This document shows positions 33,508 through 42,851 of a stretch of DNA of 64,000 nucleotides, piece by piece. The DNA lies in NCBI RefSeq assembly GCF_001280065.1, contig NZ_LGEA01000115.1, positions 4,429-68,428 on the forward strand, read 5' to 3'. A program made the translations under genes and the position numbers. Below the pieces are notes generated by a model, which worked only from the letters and a program-made list of their open reading frames with translations, was not told the DNA's origin and made no database searches. Position 1 is the first letter of the stretch. Each line of letters starts with the position of its first letter. Origin of the DNA: Streptomyces sp. NRRL B-1140 (GTDB lineage: Bacteria > Actinomycetota > Actinomycetes > Streptomycetales > Streptomycetaceae).

Positions 33508-33524
33508 TCATCAGGGGCGCTCGT

Positions 33525-33695
33525 TCACCACCTGTACCAACGGCCCCTGCCGCCGGTTGCCGACGTGCTGCGGACGAAGAATCCCAGCAGCCACAGCACG
33601 AGAACCGCGAGTGCGATCCACCAAAGAATCTTTACTGCAAATCCGGCGCCGAACAGAACCAAAGCCAGAAGCAGCACCAGCAGGATGGGAACCAT
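33525..33695 (-). CDS. small hydrophobic membrane protein (lmo0937/DUF5670-like)
   Basis: This 56-residue protein has two membrane segments in succession, MVPILLVLLLALVLFGAGFAV and ILWWIALAVLVLWLLGFFV, and a basic tail RSTSATGGRGRWYRW. This matches the short hydrophobic proteins common in Streptomyces, which tend to be stress-induced. The start follows a strong AGGAGG on the minus strand. Its codon use includes ATT, TTT, GCA and GTA, less GC-rich than its neighbours. It converges on gvpK and shares the hairpin. Confidence 0.85.
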   Translation of the reverse strand: MVPILLVLLLALVLFGAGFAVKILWWIALAVLVLWLLGFFVRSTSATGGRGRWYRW

Positions 33696-33737
33696 AATTC
33701 GAACCTCCTGCTTTCCGGATGTCCCCGAAACGGTGTT

Positions 33738-34559
33738 TCAGGCTTCCTTGCGGCAGAGAATTTCTCCGTGCAGCACGCTGAACCATCCGTCGTCCCGTGT
33801 GCCCCACTCCCGCCAGGCCTCGGCCACCGCCCGCAGTTCCCGGTCGTCGGCGTGCCCGCCCAGCCGGGCCCGGTCCGCGTACGCCGAGGCCAGCGTGCGG
33901 TCCGCCCACAGCCCGCTCCACCAGGCCCGCTCCTCGGGCATGGCGAAGGTCCAGGTGCCGGAGGTCGCCGTGATGTCCGTGAACCCGGCCTGCCGCGCCC
34001 AGGCCTTCAGCCGGCGTCCGGCGTCCGGCTCGCCGCCGTTGGCCCGGGCGACCCGCCGGTAGAGGTCCAGCCAGGCGTCGAGCCCGTCGGACGCCGGGTA
34101 CCAGGCCATGGCCGCGTAGTCCGCGTCGCGTACGGCGACGATCCCGCCGGGCCTGACGACCCGCTTCATCTCGCGCAGCGCCCGCACCGGGTCGCCCACG
34201 TGCTGGAGCACCTGGTGGGCGTGGACCACGCAGAACGTGTCGTCCGGGTAGTTCAGTGCGTGCACGTCGGCGACCGCGAAGTCGATGTTGGTCAGTCCGC
34301 GCCCGGCCGCTGTGGCGCGTGCCCGGCCGAGGATCTCGGGGACCCGGTCGACGCCGGTGACCTGGCCGTCGGGCACGAGCTCCGCCAGGTCGGCGGTGAT
34401 CGTGCCCGGTCCGCAGCCGATGTCGAGGATCCTCATGTGAGGCCTGAGCGACGGCACCAGATAGGCGGCGGAGTTGGCGGCGGTCCGCCAGGTGTGCGAG
34501 CGCAGGACGGACTCGTGGTGCCCGTGGGTGTAGACGGCGGTGTCCCGGGGTTCCGGCAT
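33738..34559 (-). CDS. class I SAM-dependent methyltransferase (UbiE-like)
   Basis: The 273-residue protein has motif I RILDIGCGPGTITADLAELV near residue 45, motif II VTGVDRVPEIL, and the post-motifs VVHAHQVLQHVGDPVRALREMKRVVRPGGIVAVRD, typical of small-molecule methyltransferases. The substrate is unknown. It begins at 34559 after GGGGTGGGATC on the minus strand. It is codirectional with the small hydrophobic gene, 42 bases upstream of that gene. The 184-base divergent region to the MOSC gene holds an AT-rich patch (TATCTCGCTATATGG at about 34631) that may be promoter or operator. Confidence 0.88.
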   Translation of the reverse strand: MPEPRDTAVYTHGHHESVLRSHTWRTAANSAAYLVPSLRPHMRILDIGCGPGTITADLAELVPDGQVTGVDRVPEILGRARATAAGRGLTNIDFAVADVHALNYPDDTFCVVHAHQVLQHVGDPVRALREMKRVVRPGGIVAVRDADYAAMAWYPASDGLDAWLDLYRRVARANGGEPDAGRRLKAWARQAGFTDITATSGTWTFAMPEERAWWSGLWADRTLASAYADRARLGGHADDRELRAVAEAWREWGTRDDGWFSVLHGEILCRKEA

Positions 34560-34743
34560 GACGGATCCCACCCCTTCCGGTCGGGTCGGCAGGAGATCAC
34601 CGTACGCGCCGTGGCCGCATGGTGAGACCCTGTATCTCGCTATATGGACTGACTGTGTGTCGGTTCAGGAAGGCTGGACACACCGGCGTCCACGGGGCAG
34701 GCTCGGGCTGATCACCACCGGCGACGCAGGGGGAGACCGAGAG

Positions 34744-35286
34744 ATGAACGCGCACGTCACAGCCGTCAGCAGCAACGGGGAGTACTCCTTCACCAAGCCG
34801 AACCGGGAGAGCATCACGCTGCTCACCGGGCTCGGGGTGGAGGGGGACGTGCACGCCGGGGTGACGGTCAAGCACCGCTCACGTGTCGCACAGGACCCCA
34901 CCCAGCCGAACCTGCGCCAGGTCCACCTCATGCACGAGGAACTCTTCGCGGAGGTGGGTGAGGACGGTTTCGAGGTGGCGCCCGGCGAACTCGGCGAGAA
35001 CATCACCACCCGGGGCATCGACCTGCTCGGACTACCGACCGGCACGCTGCTGCGCATCGGCCACGGCGTGGTCCTCGAGGTCACCGGGCTGCGCAACCCC
35101 TGCCTGCAGATCGATCATTTCCAGGACGGTCTGCTCAAGCAGGTCGTCGGACGCGACGAGGCGGGGAACATCGTGCACAAGGCGGGGATCATGAGCGTGG
35201 TGCGGGAGGGGGGCGTGGTGCGCCCCGGAGACCCGATCGAGGTGGAGCTTCCGAGCGAGCCGCACCGGCCGCTGGAACGCGTCTGA
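34744..35286 (+). CDS. MOSC domain protein
   Basis: The 180-residue product is a single MOSC (molybdenum cofactor sulfurase C-terminal) domain: NREsITLLTGLGVEGDVHAG opening, RQVHLMHEEL, APGELGENITTRGIDLLGLPTGTLLRIG, and the conserved cysteine in RNPCLQID. MOSC proteins are thought to carry sulfur to or bind the molybdenum cofactor, as in YiiM, which reduces N-hydroxylated bases. The start follows GGGGGAGACC. It is monocistronic and 61 bases ahead of the ABC-F gene. Confidence 0.9.
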   Translation: MNAHVTAVSSNGEYSFTKPNRESITLLTGLGVEGDVHAGVTVKHRSRVAQDPTQPNLRQVHLMHEELFAEVGEDGFEVAPGELGENITTRGIDLLGLPTGTLLRIGHGVVLEVTGLRNPCLQIDHFQDGLLKQVVGRDEAGNIVHKAGIMSVVREGGVVRPGDPIEVELPSEPHRPLERV

Positions 35287-35347
35287 CCGGCACCCCGCGC
35301 CGAAACCCGTTTGCCCCACAGGCCCGGGCCCGCCCAGAATCGCGCCC

Positions 35348-36967
35348 ATGGGACACCTCGAAGCCGCGCACCTGGAGTACTACCTGCCCGACGGAAGGGC
35401 GCTGCTGGGCGATGTCTCGTTCCGGGTGGGGGAGGGGGCCGTCGTGGCCCTCGTCGGGCCCAACGGCGCCGGCAAGACGACCCTGCTGCGGATGCTCGCC
35501 GGTGAGCTCAAGCCGCACGGCGGCTCGGTGGTCGTCGGCGGCGGGCTCGGCGTCATGCGGCAGTTCGTGGGCTCCGTACGCGACGAGACCACCGTGCGGG
35601 ACCTGCTCGTGTCCGTCGCCACGCCCCGCATCCGTGAGGCGGCGAAGGCCGTCGACAAGGCCGAGCACGCCATCATGACCGTCGACGACGAGGCGGCCCA
35701 GCTGGCGTACGCGCAGGCCCTCGCCGACTGGGCGGAGGCCCGCGGCTACGAGGCCGAGACACTGTGGGACATGTGCACCACGGCCGCGCTCGGGGTGCCG
35801 TACGACAAGGCGCAGTTCCGGGAGGTCCGCACCCTCTCCGGCGGCGAGCAGAAGCGGCTCGTCCTGGAGGCGCTGCTGCGCGGCACGGACGAGGTGCTGC
35901 TCCTCGACGAGCCCGACAACTACCTCGACGTCCCCGGCAAGCGGTGGCTGGAGGAACGGCTGAAGGAGACCCGCAAGACGGTTCTCTTCGTCTCCCACGA
36001 CCGTGAACTCCTCGCCCGCGCGGCCCAGCGGATCATCTCCCTGGAGCCCGGTCCCGCCGGGGCCGACGCCTGGGTGCACGGCGGCGGTTTCGCCACCTTC
36101 CACGAGGCCCGGCGCGAGCGCTTCGCCCGCTTCGAGGAGTTGCGCAGGCGCTGGGACGAGAAGCACGCACAGCTGAAGAAGCTCGTGCTGACGCTGCGTC
36201 AGGCAGCGGCGGTCAGCCACGAGATGGCCTCCCGCTACGCGGCCGCGCAGACCCGGCTGCGCAAGTTCGAGGAGGCCGGCCCGCCGCCGGAGCCGCCGCG
36301 CGAGCAGGACATCAGGATGCGCATCAAGGGCGGCCGTACCGGCGTCCGGGCGGTCACGTGCGCGGACCTGGAGCTCACCGGCCTGATGAAGCCCTTCGAC
36401 CTGGAGGTCTTCTACGGCGAACGCGTCGCCGTCCTCGGCTCCAACGGCTCCGGCAAGTCCCACTTCCTGCGCCTGCTCGCCGGTGACGACGTGGCGCACA
36501 CGGGAGACTGGAAGCTGGGCGCCCGGGTCGTCCCCGGCCACTTCGCGCAGACGCACGCGCACCCGGAACTGGAGGGCCGCACGCTCCTCGACATCCTGTG
36601 GAAGGAACACGCACAAGACCGCGGTGCCGCGTCATCCCGCCTGCGCCGCTACGAGCTCACCCAGCAGGCGGAGCAGACGTTCGAACGCCTCTCCGGAGGC
36701 CAGCAGGCCCGCTTCCAGATCCTGCTGCTGGAGCTCCAGGGCGTGACGGCGCTGCTGCTGGACGAGCCGACCGACAACCTGGACCTGGAGTCCGCCGAGG
36801 CGCTCCAGGAGGGCCTGGAGGCCTTCGACGGCACGGTCCTCGCCGTCACCCACGACCGCTGGTTCGCCCGCTCCTTCGACCGCTTCCTGGTCTTCGGCAG
36901 CGACGGCCGGGTCCGGGAGACCCCGGACCCGGTCTGGGACGAACGCCGGGTGGAACGGGCCCGCTAG
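35348..36967 (+). CDS. ABC-F family ATP-binding protein
   Basis: The 539-residue protein has two ABC ATPase domains in one chain and no membrane segment, as in ABC-F factors that act on the ribosome. Domain 1: Walker A GPNGAGKTT near residue 38, signature LSGGEQKR, Walker B LLLDEPDNYLD. The inter-domain linker of about 90 residues is rich in Arg/Lys. Domain 2: GSNGSGKS, LSGGQQAR, LLLDEPTDNLD. Members either protect ribosomes from antibiotics or regulate translation; which applies here cannot be said. It converges with the eRF1-like gene, with a dispersed repeat between. Confidence 0.93.
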   Translation: MGHLEAAHLEYYLPDGRALLGDVSFRVGEGAVVALVGPNGAGKTTLLRMLAGELKPHGGSVVVGGGLGVMRQFVGSVRDETTVRDLLVSVATPRIREAAKAVDKAEHAIMTVDDEAAQLAYAQALADWAEARGYEAETLWDMCTTAALGVPYDKAQFREVRTLSGGEQKRLVLEALLRGTDEVLLLDEPDNYLDVPGKRWLEERLKETRKTVLFVSHDRELLARAAQRIISLEPGPAGADAWVHGGGFATFHEARRERFARFEELRRRWDEKHAQLKKLVLTLRQAAAVSHEMASRYAAAQTRLRKFEEAGPPPEPPREQDIRMRIKGGRTGVRAVTCADLELTGLMKPFDLEVFYGERVAVLGSNGSGKSHFLRLLAGDDVAHTGDWKLGARVVPGHFAQTHAHPELEGRTLLDILWKEHAQDRGAASSRLRRYELTQQAEQTFERLSGGQQARFQILLLELQGVTALLLDEPTDNLDLESAEALQEGLEAFDGTVLAVTHDRWFARSFDRFLVFGSDGRVRETPDPVWDERRVERAR

Positions 36968-36983
36968 GCTCCCCCGCGCTCCT

Positions 36984-37030
36984 CAGGGGCGCGGGAGAGC
37001 TGCGCGACCGGCCACGACGTTCCCGCACAC
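36984..37030. repeat. dispersed intergenic repeat, copy A (degenerate)
   Basis: AGGGGCGCGGGAGAGCTGCG followed by CGACCGGCCACGACG and CCCGCA matches the two other copies in the window (47069-47114 and 63096-63134) in order of blocks. It lies between the convergent ABC-F and eRF1-like genes. The core GCGC...TGCGC can pair into a short stem. Confidence 0.6.
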
Positions 37031-37077
37031 GCGATGGGGGAGCACCGCCACGGAGGCTGGGCGCACAGGCACCCGGC

Positions 37078-38178
37078 TCACTTCCAGCGCAGCAGTGCCC
37101 CGAGACCCCCGACCGGCACCTCCTCCTGGGAAACGGCCAGCGCCGGCGCGTCCGTGGCCACCGCGGAGCGGATCAGCGCGTCGTCGGCGCGGGCCGGCCA
37201 CGAGTGCTGCTCGCCGAGGACCTTCAGCTCCGTGCGGCGCACCGCGAGCTGGTCGGGGTCCTCCCCGATCCACACCTCGCGGTGCGCGTCGGGCCCGTCC
37301 ACCCTGACCAGCAGCTCGTCGATACGGTGCTCCCGCGCCGCCTCGACCAGCGCCGGCACGCCTTCGACGGCTCCGGCCCGGCCCTCGTCGTCCGGGGTGC
37401 GGGAGGCGCGGAAGCGCTCCAGTTCCGCCTCGGCCCGCCGCCCCACGTGCTCCGCCCGGGCCCGCTCCACGTCCTCGTCGAGCAGCCGGCTGCCGGCGCC
37501 GTGCGGCGCCTCCGCCACCAGGCCGTGCAGCCGCTTGGGCAGCCGCTCGTGCACGGACCGCCGCTCACGGTCCTCGCCGACGAGAATCAGCAGGTCGGCC
37601 CTGGTCTCCTCCTGGCACACCGCGAGCGCGTCGGCGATCTCCGCCGCGTTGTGCTCCCAGGTGTTCTCCACCCGCAGCTGGAAGTGCCGCTCGGACCAGT
37701 CCGCGGAGCTCGTCCGGTGCACCGGCCACTGCCGCCCGGTGACGCTCCCGGCGTCCTCCCGGCCCAGCGCGTCGCGCAGCTCGAAGTCCGCGCCCTTGCG
37801 GTCGACGTACGCCACCACGCACACCGGGTCCTCCCCGGCCAGCTCCAGCAGCGGGGCGACCCGCGGCAGCGGCGCCCATTCGGCCCAGTCACCGCCCTGC
37901 GGGGGACGGACCAGCGGCGGGTCGAGAACGACCTCGCCGGCGCGGGCGAAGAAGGCCCGGCCGTGCGGCTCGGAGGAGTGCTTCAGATCCTCGATCGCGC
38001 TGCGCACGGCCTGGCACGTCGCCTCGTCCGCTCCCTGTTCGGCCAGCTGCCCGGCCATCGCCTGGGCGGTCAGCTCGCGCTCGTGGGCAGTGCCCTCCGT
38101 GTGCCGTGAGGTGTCGACGTACACGGAGGCCCAAGGCCCGGGGTGTTCGTACAGTGGGTGCAGAAAGGCGAGATCCAT
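37078..38178 (-). CDS. bacterial eRF1-like (baeRF2/Vms1-type) protein
   Basis: The 366-residue protein resembles the actinobacterial group related to eukaryotic release factor eRF1 and Vms1, which can cleave peptidyl-tRNA in stalled ribosomes. Visible: the start MDLAFLHPLYEHPGPWASVYVDTSRHTEG, ELTAQAMAGQLAEQGAD, the middle CVVAYVDRKGADFEL, ENTWEHNAAEIADALAVCQEETRADLLILVGEDRERRSVHERLP, and a C-terminal eL30-like domain (IDELLVRVDGPDAHREVWIG). The start follows GGGAGGAACC on the minus strand. It is divergent from a small protein gene, with 94 bases between. Confidence 0.75.
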   Translation of the reverse strand: MDLAFLHPLYEHPGPWASVYVDTSRHTEGTAHERELTAQAMAGQLAEQGADEATCQAVRSAIEDLKHSSEPHGRAFFARAGEVVLDPPLVRPPQGGDWAEWAPLPRVAPLLELAGEDPVCVVAYVDRKGADFELRDALGREDAGSVTGRQWPVHRTSSADWSERHFQLRVENTWEHNAAEIADALAVCQEETRADLLILVGEDRERRSVHERLPKRLHGLVAEAPHGAGSRLLDEDVERARAEHVGRRAEAELERFRASRTPDDEGRAGAVEGVPALVEAAREHRIDELLVRVDGPDAHREVWIGEDPDQLAVRRTELKVLGEQHSWPARADDALIRSAVATDAPALAVSQEEVPVGGLGALLRWK

Positions 38179-38272
38179 GGTTCCTCCCGGATGCCGCTCG
38201 GGGGTAGTGCTCAGTTGCTCCGGGGGCGGGTACCCGGACCGCGGAGACGAACACGACGAGCGGGGCGAGACG

Positions 38273-38530
38273 ATGACCGGAGTGGAACCCGACCGGCTGG
38301 ACGACCAGCAGCTCATGAAAGAGCTGGAGACCATCCACCGCACACGCCACGACACACTGCTCTACGGCTCGAACGACGCGCTGCGCGCCCACAACGAGCG
38401 CATGGCGCAGCTCGAGGGCGAGTACCTGCGCCGCAACCCGAGCCGCCCGGTGGCCGCGGGCCGCACACGCGAAGGGGCCCGGGAGCGGGGGAGCGGGGAG
38501 TCGACGACTCCCACGACCCCCGGCACCTGA
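38273..38530 (+). CDS. small conserved Streptomyces protein (DUF6158-like)
   Basis: The 85-residue product has the pattern of DUF6158: GVEPDRLDDQQLMKELETIHRTRHDTLLYGSNDALRAHNERMAQLEGEYLRRNPSR, a single soluble helical unit, with a basic then Thr/Pro-rich tail. The function is unknown. A GGGTAC (38228-38233) sits about 40 bases upstream and could be the -10 of a SigB-type promoter, but no matching -35 is evident. ATG 38273 follows GGGGCGAGACG. Confidence 0.8.
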   Translation: MTGVEPDRLDDQQLMKELETIHRTRHDTLLYGSNDALRAHNERMAQLEGEYLRRNPSRPVAAGRTREGARERGSGESTTPTTPGT

Positions 38531-38611
38531 GCCCCTCCGAGGGAACGACCGGGAACAGGACCGGCACGGACGCCCGGGCCGGGGTGGAGACCACCGGCCC
38601 GAGCCCGCGGC

Positions 38612-40714
38612 TCAGCGCCGCATCGGTGGCCTCTCCCAGTGGCGATGTCCCGCGACCGCAGCCACGAACGCGTCCCGGAACTCCTCGCTCGCCGGCCCGG
38701 GCGACGTGTCCGTCACGACGCCCCGGTCCGCGACCACCCGCTGGAACTCCGTCGACAGACCGAGTCCGTCGGGCTCCAGCCCCGCAAGGATCCCCACGCC
38801 CGAACCGAGCGCGCCCACCGGCTTGCCGTGCCGGTAGGCGTCCGTCACGAACCGCAGCATGTCGGGGTCGGCCGCCGTCGGCGGGGTTCCGACGGGGCCG
38901 CCGGGCAGCAGCACGGCGTCGTACAGGACGGACGCCACGGTCGGCAGCGCACGGTCGACGGCGTACGTCTCACCGTCGGCCCCGGTGACCGTCCCGTCCG
39001 TGGCGGCCAGCGCCTCGACGTTCGCCCCCTCGGCGGTCAGCCGCTCCCGCACGGAGGTCACCTGCTCGGCGTCCACCCCGTCGGTGACGAGCACGGCGAT
39101 CTGCCGGGTCCTGATCGAACCGTCTCCGCGCAGCGACTCGAGACTGAGCGCGGGGGAGGCCTGCCGGGACGGAGTCTGCGCACCGGACGGCTCCGGTACC
39201 CCGACGCCCCTCGCCACCCGAGCCGCCAGCTCGCCGTCGACCCTGGCCAGGTGCTCCACCGTCCGGGCCCGCACGGTCAGCGCGCCGACCTTGCCGAGCT
39301 CGAACCGGAACGCCTCCACGATGTGCTGCCGCTCCCAGTCCGCCATGCTGTTCCAGAACATCGCGGTCTGGCTGTAATGGTCCTGGAAGCTGGGACTGCG
39401 GCGCCGGATCTTGTGGCCGTCCACGCGCTCGGCGTGGTGCGTGTAGGCGCTGCCGCCCGCGCCCGCGTGGGCCGGGCAGCCCCCGCCGAGCGAGTTCGGG
39501 AAGTAGTTCGTCCCGGAGTGGATCGCGCTCTGGTGGTAGCCGTCGCGCTGGTTGTTGCGCACCGGCGCGACCGGACGGTTCACCGGCAGCTGCGAGAAGT
39601 TCGGCCCGCCGAGGCGGATCAGCTGGGTGTCCAGGTAGGAGAAGTTCCGGGCCTGCAGCAGCGGATCGTTGGTGAAGTCGATGCCGGGCACCACGTTCGC
39701 CGTGTGGAAGGCCACCTGCTCGGTCTCCGCGAAGAAATTCTCCGGGTTGCGGTCCAGCACCATCCGGCCGATCGGCCGCACCGGCACCTGCTCCTCCGGG
39801 ATGATCTTCGTCGGGTCGAGCAGATCGAAGTCGAAGGCGAACTCGTCCTCCTCCGGCACGAGTTGCACGCCCAGCTCCCACTCGGGGTACTCGCCCGCCT
39901 CGATCGCGTCCCACAGGTCGCGCCGGTTGAAGTCCGGGTCCCGGCCCTGGCACTCCTGCGCCTCGTCCCACACCAGCGAGTGCACACCCAGCTTCGGCTT
40001 CCAGTGGAACTTCACGAACGTGCCGCGGCCCTCGGCGTTCACGAACCGGAAGGTGTGCACGCCGAAGCCCTGCATCATGCGGTAGCTGCGCGGGATCGCC
40101 CGGTCCGACATCAGCCACATGATCGCGTGGAGCGTCTCGGGCTGGAGCGACACGAAGTCCCAGAGCGTGTCGTGAGCCGAGGCACCCGTCGGGATGTCGT
40201 TGTGCGGCTCCGGCTTCACCGCGTGCACGAAGTCCGGGAACTTGATGCCGTCCTGGATGAAGAAGACCGGGAAGTTGTTCCCGACCAGGTCGTAGTTGCC
40301 CTCCGACGTGTAGAACTTGGTGGCGAAGCCGCGCACGTCCCGCACGGTGTCCGCCGAGCCCTTCGGGCCCTGCACGGTCGAGAACCGCACGAAGACGGGA
40401 GTCCGCACGGACGGGTCCTGGAGGAACGCCGCGCGGGTGAACTCCGCGCAGGACTCGTACGGTTCGAAGTAGCCGTACGCACCCGCGCCCCGCGCGTGCA
40501 CCACCCTTTCCGGAATCCGCTCGTGGTCGAACCGGGTGAGTTTCTCCCGGAAGTGGAAGTCCTCCATCAGCGTCGGCCCGCGCTCGCCCGCCGCCAGGGA
40601 GTCGTCGGTGTGGTCCACCTCGACGCCCTGGTCGGTGGTGAGCGGACCGGCGGTGGGATCGTCCGCCCGGGACGCCTCGCGCTGGGCCTGTTTGCGGTCG
40701 GCGGGGGACGCCAT
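38612..40714 (-). CDS. katE: large-subunit catalase (clade 2, KatE/HPII type)
   Basis: The 700-residue protein destroys hydrogen peroxide. It has the long N-terminus of clade 2, the heme-pocket segment [22 protein letters not shown] with the catalytic His, [38 protein letters not shown], and the heme-Tyr region [19 protein letters not shown]. The C-terminal about 150 residues are the flavodoxin/DJ-1-like domain found only in large catalases ([44 protein letters not shown]). Its ATG overlaps the stop of the DJ-1 gene, so both are made together. Products are likely cytosolic and stress-induced. Confidence 0.96.
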   Translation of the reverse strand: MASPADRKQAQREASRADDPTAGPLTTDQGVEVDHTDDSLAAGERGPTLMEDFHFREKLTRFDHERIPERVVHARGAGAYGYFEPYESCAEFTRAAFLQDPSVRTPVFVRFSTVQGPKGSADTVRDVRGFATKFYTSEGNYDLVGNNFPVFFIQDGIKFPDFVHAVKPEPHNDIPTGASAHDTLWDFVSLQPETLHAIMWLMSDRAIPRSYRMMQGFGVHTFRFVNAEGRGTFVKFHWKPKLGVHSLVWDEAQECQGRDPDFNRRDLWDAIEAGEYPEWELGVQLVPEEDEFAFDFDLLDPTKIIPEEQVPVRPIGRMVLDRNPENFFAETEQVAFHTANVVPGIDFTNDPLLQARNFSYLDTQLIRLGGPNFSQLPVNRPVAPVRNNQRDGYHQSAIHSGTNYFPNSLGGGCPAHAGAGGSAYTHHAERVDGHKIRRRSPSFQDHYSQTAMFWNSMADWERQHIVEAFRFELGKVGALTVRARTVEHLARVDGELAARVARGVGVPEPSGAQTPSRQASPALSLESLRGDGSIRTRQIAVLVTDGVDAEQVTSVRERLTAEGANVEALAATDGTVTGADGETYAVDRALPTVASVLYDAVLLPGGPVGTPPTAADPDMLRFVTDAYRHGKPVGALGSGVGILAGLEPDGLGLSTEFQRVVADRGVVTDTSPGPASEEFRDAFVAAVAGHRHWERPPMRR

Positions 40715-41256
40715 CAGGCGGCCTCCCGCGCGAAGACGTCCAGGAAGGTCTCACAGAACGCCTTCAGATCGTCCGGCTTGCGGCTGGTGATCAGCTTGTT
40801 CGCCCCGTGGTCGCAGACCTGCACCTGCTGGTCGACCCAGGTGCCGCCCGCGTTGCGGATGTCCGTCTGCAGACTCGGCCAGGAGGTGAGGACCCGGCCG
40901 CGCACCACGTCCGCCTCGACCAGCGTCCACGGCGCGTGGCAGATCGCGGCCACGGGGCGGCCGTGCTCGAAGAAGTCCCGGACGAAAGCGACGGCCTTGT
41001 CGTCCATCCTCAGGAAGTCCGGGTTGGCCACACCACCCGGCAGCACGAGGGCAGCGAACGAGTCCGGTGCGGCATCGCCCACGACCTCGTCCACGGGGAA
41101 CGTGTCCGCCTTGTCGAGGTGGTTGAAGGCCTGGATCTCACCCTGCTGCGTGGACACCAGCACGGGCTCGTGACCGGCGTCCTTCACGGCCTGCCACGGA
41201 TCGGTCAGCTCGACCTGCTCGACGCCCTCGGGCGCTACCAGAAACGCGATACGCAT
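40714..41256 (-). CDS. DJ-1/PfpI family protein (YhbO-like)
   Basis: The 180-residue protein belongs to the DJ-1/PfpI group: MRIAFLVAPEGVEQVELTDPWQAVKDAG, Glu nearby, VLPGGVANPDFLRMDDKAVAFVRDFFEHGRPVAAICHAPW with the reactive cysteine Cys106, and the VLTSWPSLQTDIRNAGGTWVDQQVQVCDHGANKLITSRKPDDL ending. Members act as proteases, glyoxalases or deglycases; the exact role is unsettled. It is coupled to the downstream catalase by an ATGA overlap, suggesting a shared oxidative-stress function. Upstream is a 141-base gap with a 9-bp repeat. Confidence 0.9.
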   Translation of the reverse strand: MRIAFLVAPEGVEQVELTDPWQAVKDAGHEPVLVSTQQGEIQAFNHLDKADTFPVDEVVGDAAPDSFAALVLPGGVANPDFLRMDDKAVAFVRDFFEHGRPVAAICHAPWTLVEADVVRGRVLTSWPSLQTDIRNAGGTWVDQQVQVCDHGANKLITSRKPDDLKAFCETFLDVFAREAA

Positions 41257-41316
41257 GATGTCAGCGTCCTTTCCCGGAGCGGACGGCGCTCCGGCGCGCC
41301 GCACGGCTCCCTGCTC

Positions 41317-41352
41317 GGTTCTCGTGGTTCTCGTGGTTCTCGTGGTTCTCGT
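41317..41352 (-). repeat. 9-bp tandem repeat, four copies
   Basis: GGTTCTCGT is repeated four times exactly on the plus strand, in the leader between the CBS gene and the DJ-1 gene (both minus). On the transcribed strand the unit is ACGAGAACC. It is non-coding, short and likely to vary in copy number. Confidence 0.9.
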
Positions 41353-41397
41353 TCTTCGTGTCGCCGGTGGCGCCGATCCGCTCGGCCCGGTCCGGGC

Positions 41398-41829
41398 TCA
41401 CGCATCGCCCCGGGCGTCCGGGGCCGCCCGGCTGATGTCGGCGAGCGCCGACGCCGGGTCCTCGGCCTCGGCCACGTCGCCCAGGCTCACGATCCCGACC
41501 GGCAGCCCGTGCTCCACCACGGGCAGCCGACGTACCGCGTGCTCGCGCATCAGCTCCACCGCGGTCGTCACCCGGTCGTCCGGCGTCACCGTCACCGGAT
41601 TGCCGGTGCACACGGTCCGCGCGCTGACCGTCATCGGATCGGCGCCGTCCGCGACGGCCCGTACGGTGATGTCACGGTCGGTCAGTACGCCGATCACGTC
41701 CTGCCCCTCGGCCACCACCACGTCGCCGATGTTCTGCGTCCGCATCAGCTGCGCCGCCTCGACGAGCGAGGCGTCCGGGCGCACGGCGACCACACCCGCT
41801 GTCATCACGTCCTTGACGTACTCGGCCAT
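41398..41829 (-). CDS. CBS domain pair protein
   Basis: The 143-residue protein is two CBS domains back to back: VKDVMTAGVVAVRPDASLVEAAQLMRTQNIGDVVVAEGQDVIGVLTDRDI and GNPVTVTPDDRVTTAVELMREHAVRRLPVVEHGLPVGIVSLGD. CBS pairs bind adenosine nucleotides and sense energy state. The ATG at 41829 overlaps a TGA in the neighbouring frame (TGATG). In the present sequence the upstream frame also continues open and in frame into this gene through a poly-C tract, so the assembled sequence could encode one fused protein of 277 residues from 42231. Confidence 0.88.
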   Translation of the reverse strand: MAEYVKDVMTAGVVAVRPDASLVEAAQLMRTQNIGDVVVAEGQDVIGVLTDRDITVRAVADGADPMTVSARTVCTGNPVTVTPDDRVTTAVELMREHAVRRLPVVEHGLPVGIVSLGDVAEAEDPASALADISRAAPDARGDA

Positions 41830-42231
<402 letters not shown>

Positions 42232-42390
42232 GTCTCCCTCCAGACGTTCGGGGGCCCGCACCGCGTACCCGAACACCGGAGGGCGACACGGATTCCGCCG
42301 ACTCGATCGCCGCCGTCCGCACGGGTTTGCGCCACGCCCCGCGGGAGACCCGGTTCGTCCCCCCCACACCTCCCTGGGGAAGGACACGCC

Positions 42391-42576
42391 ATGGCGTTGC
42401 TCGCTGTGCTCATCCCGGTGCTGATGCTCGGAGTCCTGCTGGTGCTGGGCCGTTACGAGGAGCTGCTGCTGCCGCAGGACGACGCCGACCGGCGTGAACC
42501 GGCCGCCGCTCCGCCCGCCGCCGCGGCGGTCGCTTCTTCTCCCGCCCCGTCGACGACTCCGGCACCCGCGCCGTGA
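42391..42576 (+). CDS. small single-pass membrane protein
   Basis: The 61-residue product has one N-terminal membrane helix (MALLAVLIPVLMLGVLLVLGRYEELLL) followed by a short Ala/Pro/Ser-rich cytosolic or extracellular tail. I do not recognise a family. ATG 42391 follows GGGGAAGGA. It is divergent from the DUF2795-like gene. Confidence 0.7.
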   Translation: MALLAVLIPVLMLGVLLVLGRYEELLLPQDDADRREPAAAPPAAAAVASSPAPSTTPAPAP

Positions 42577-42851
42577 AGCCCTGCCTGACCGTCGGCTTCC
42601 CCTCCGCGGCACCCCAGGCGACGAGGCGGCGGACGGCAACGAGAACCGGCGGCGGGAGTCACCCTGCGCGACGGCCGAAAAGCACTCCGGGTTTGCGGGT
42701 GGAGGCCGGGGGCAGGCGCCCTTGAGTGCTTCGGACAGGAGGCACGCCCGTGGGAGCGGCGTCGCGCCGCACCCGAGGCCCTGTCCCACAGCGGATGCGC
42801 TTCCACGGTGACCGTCCGGCCCACTGCACTTTCAAGGGATTGCGACGCATC

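Noticed and set aside
38201..38240. SigB-type promoter for the small DUF6158-like gene
   Set aside because: GGGTAC is present at 38228-38233, but no GNNT -35 stands 14-16 bases upstream. I noted it in the gene entry but did not list it.
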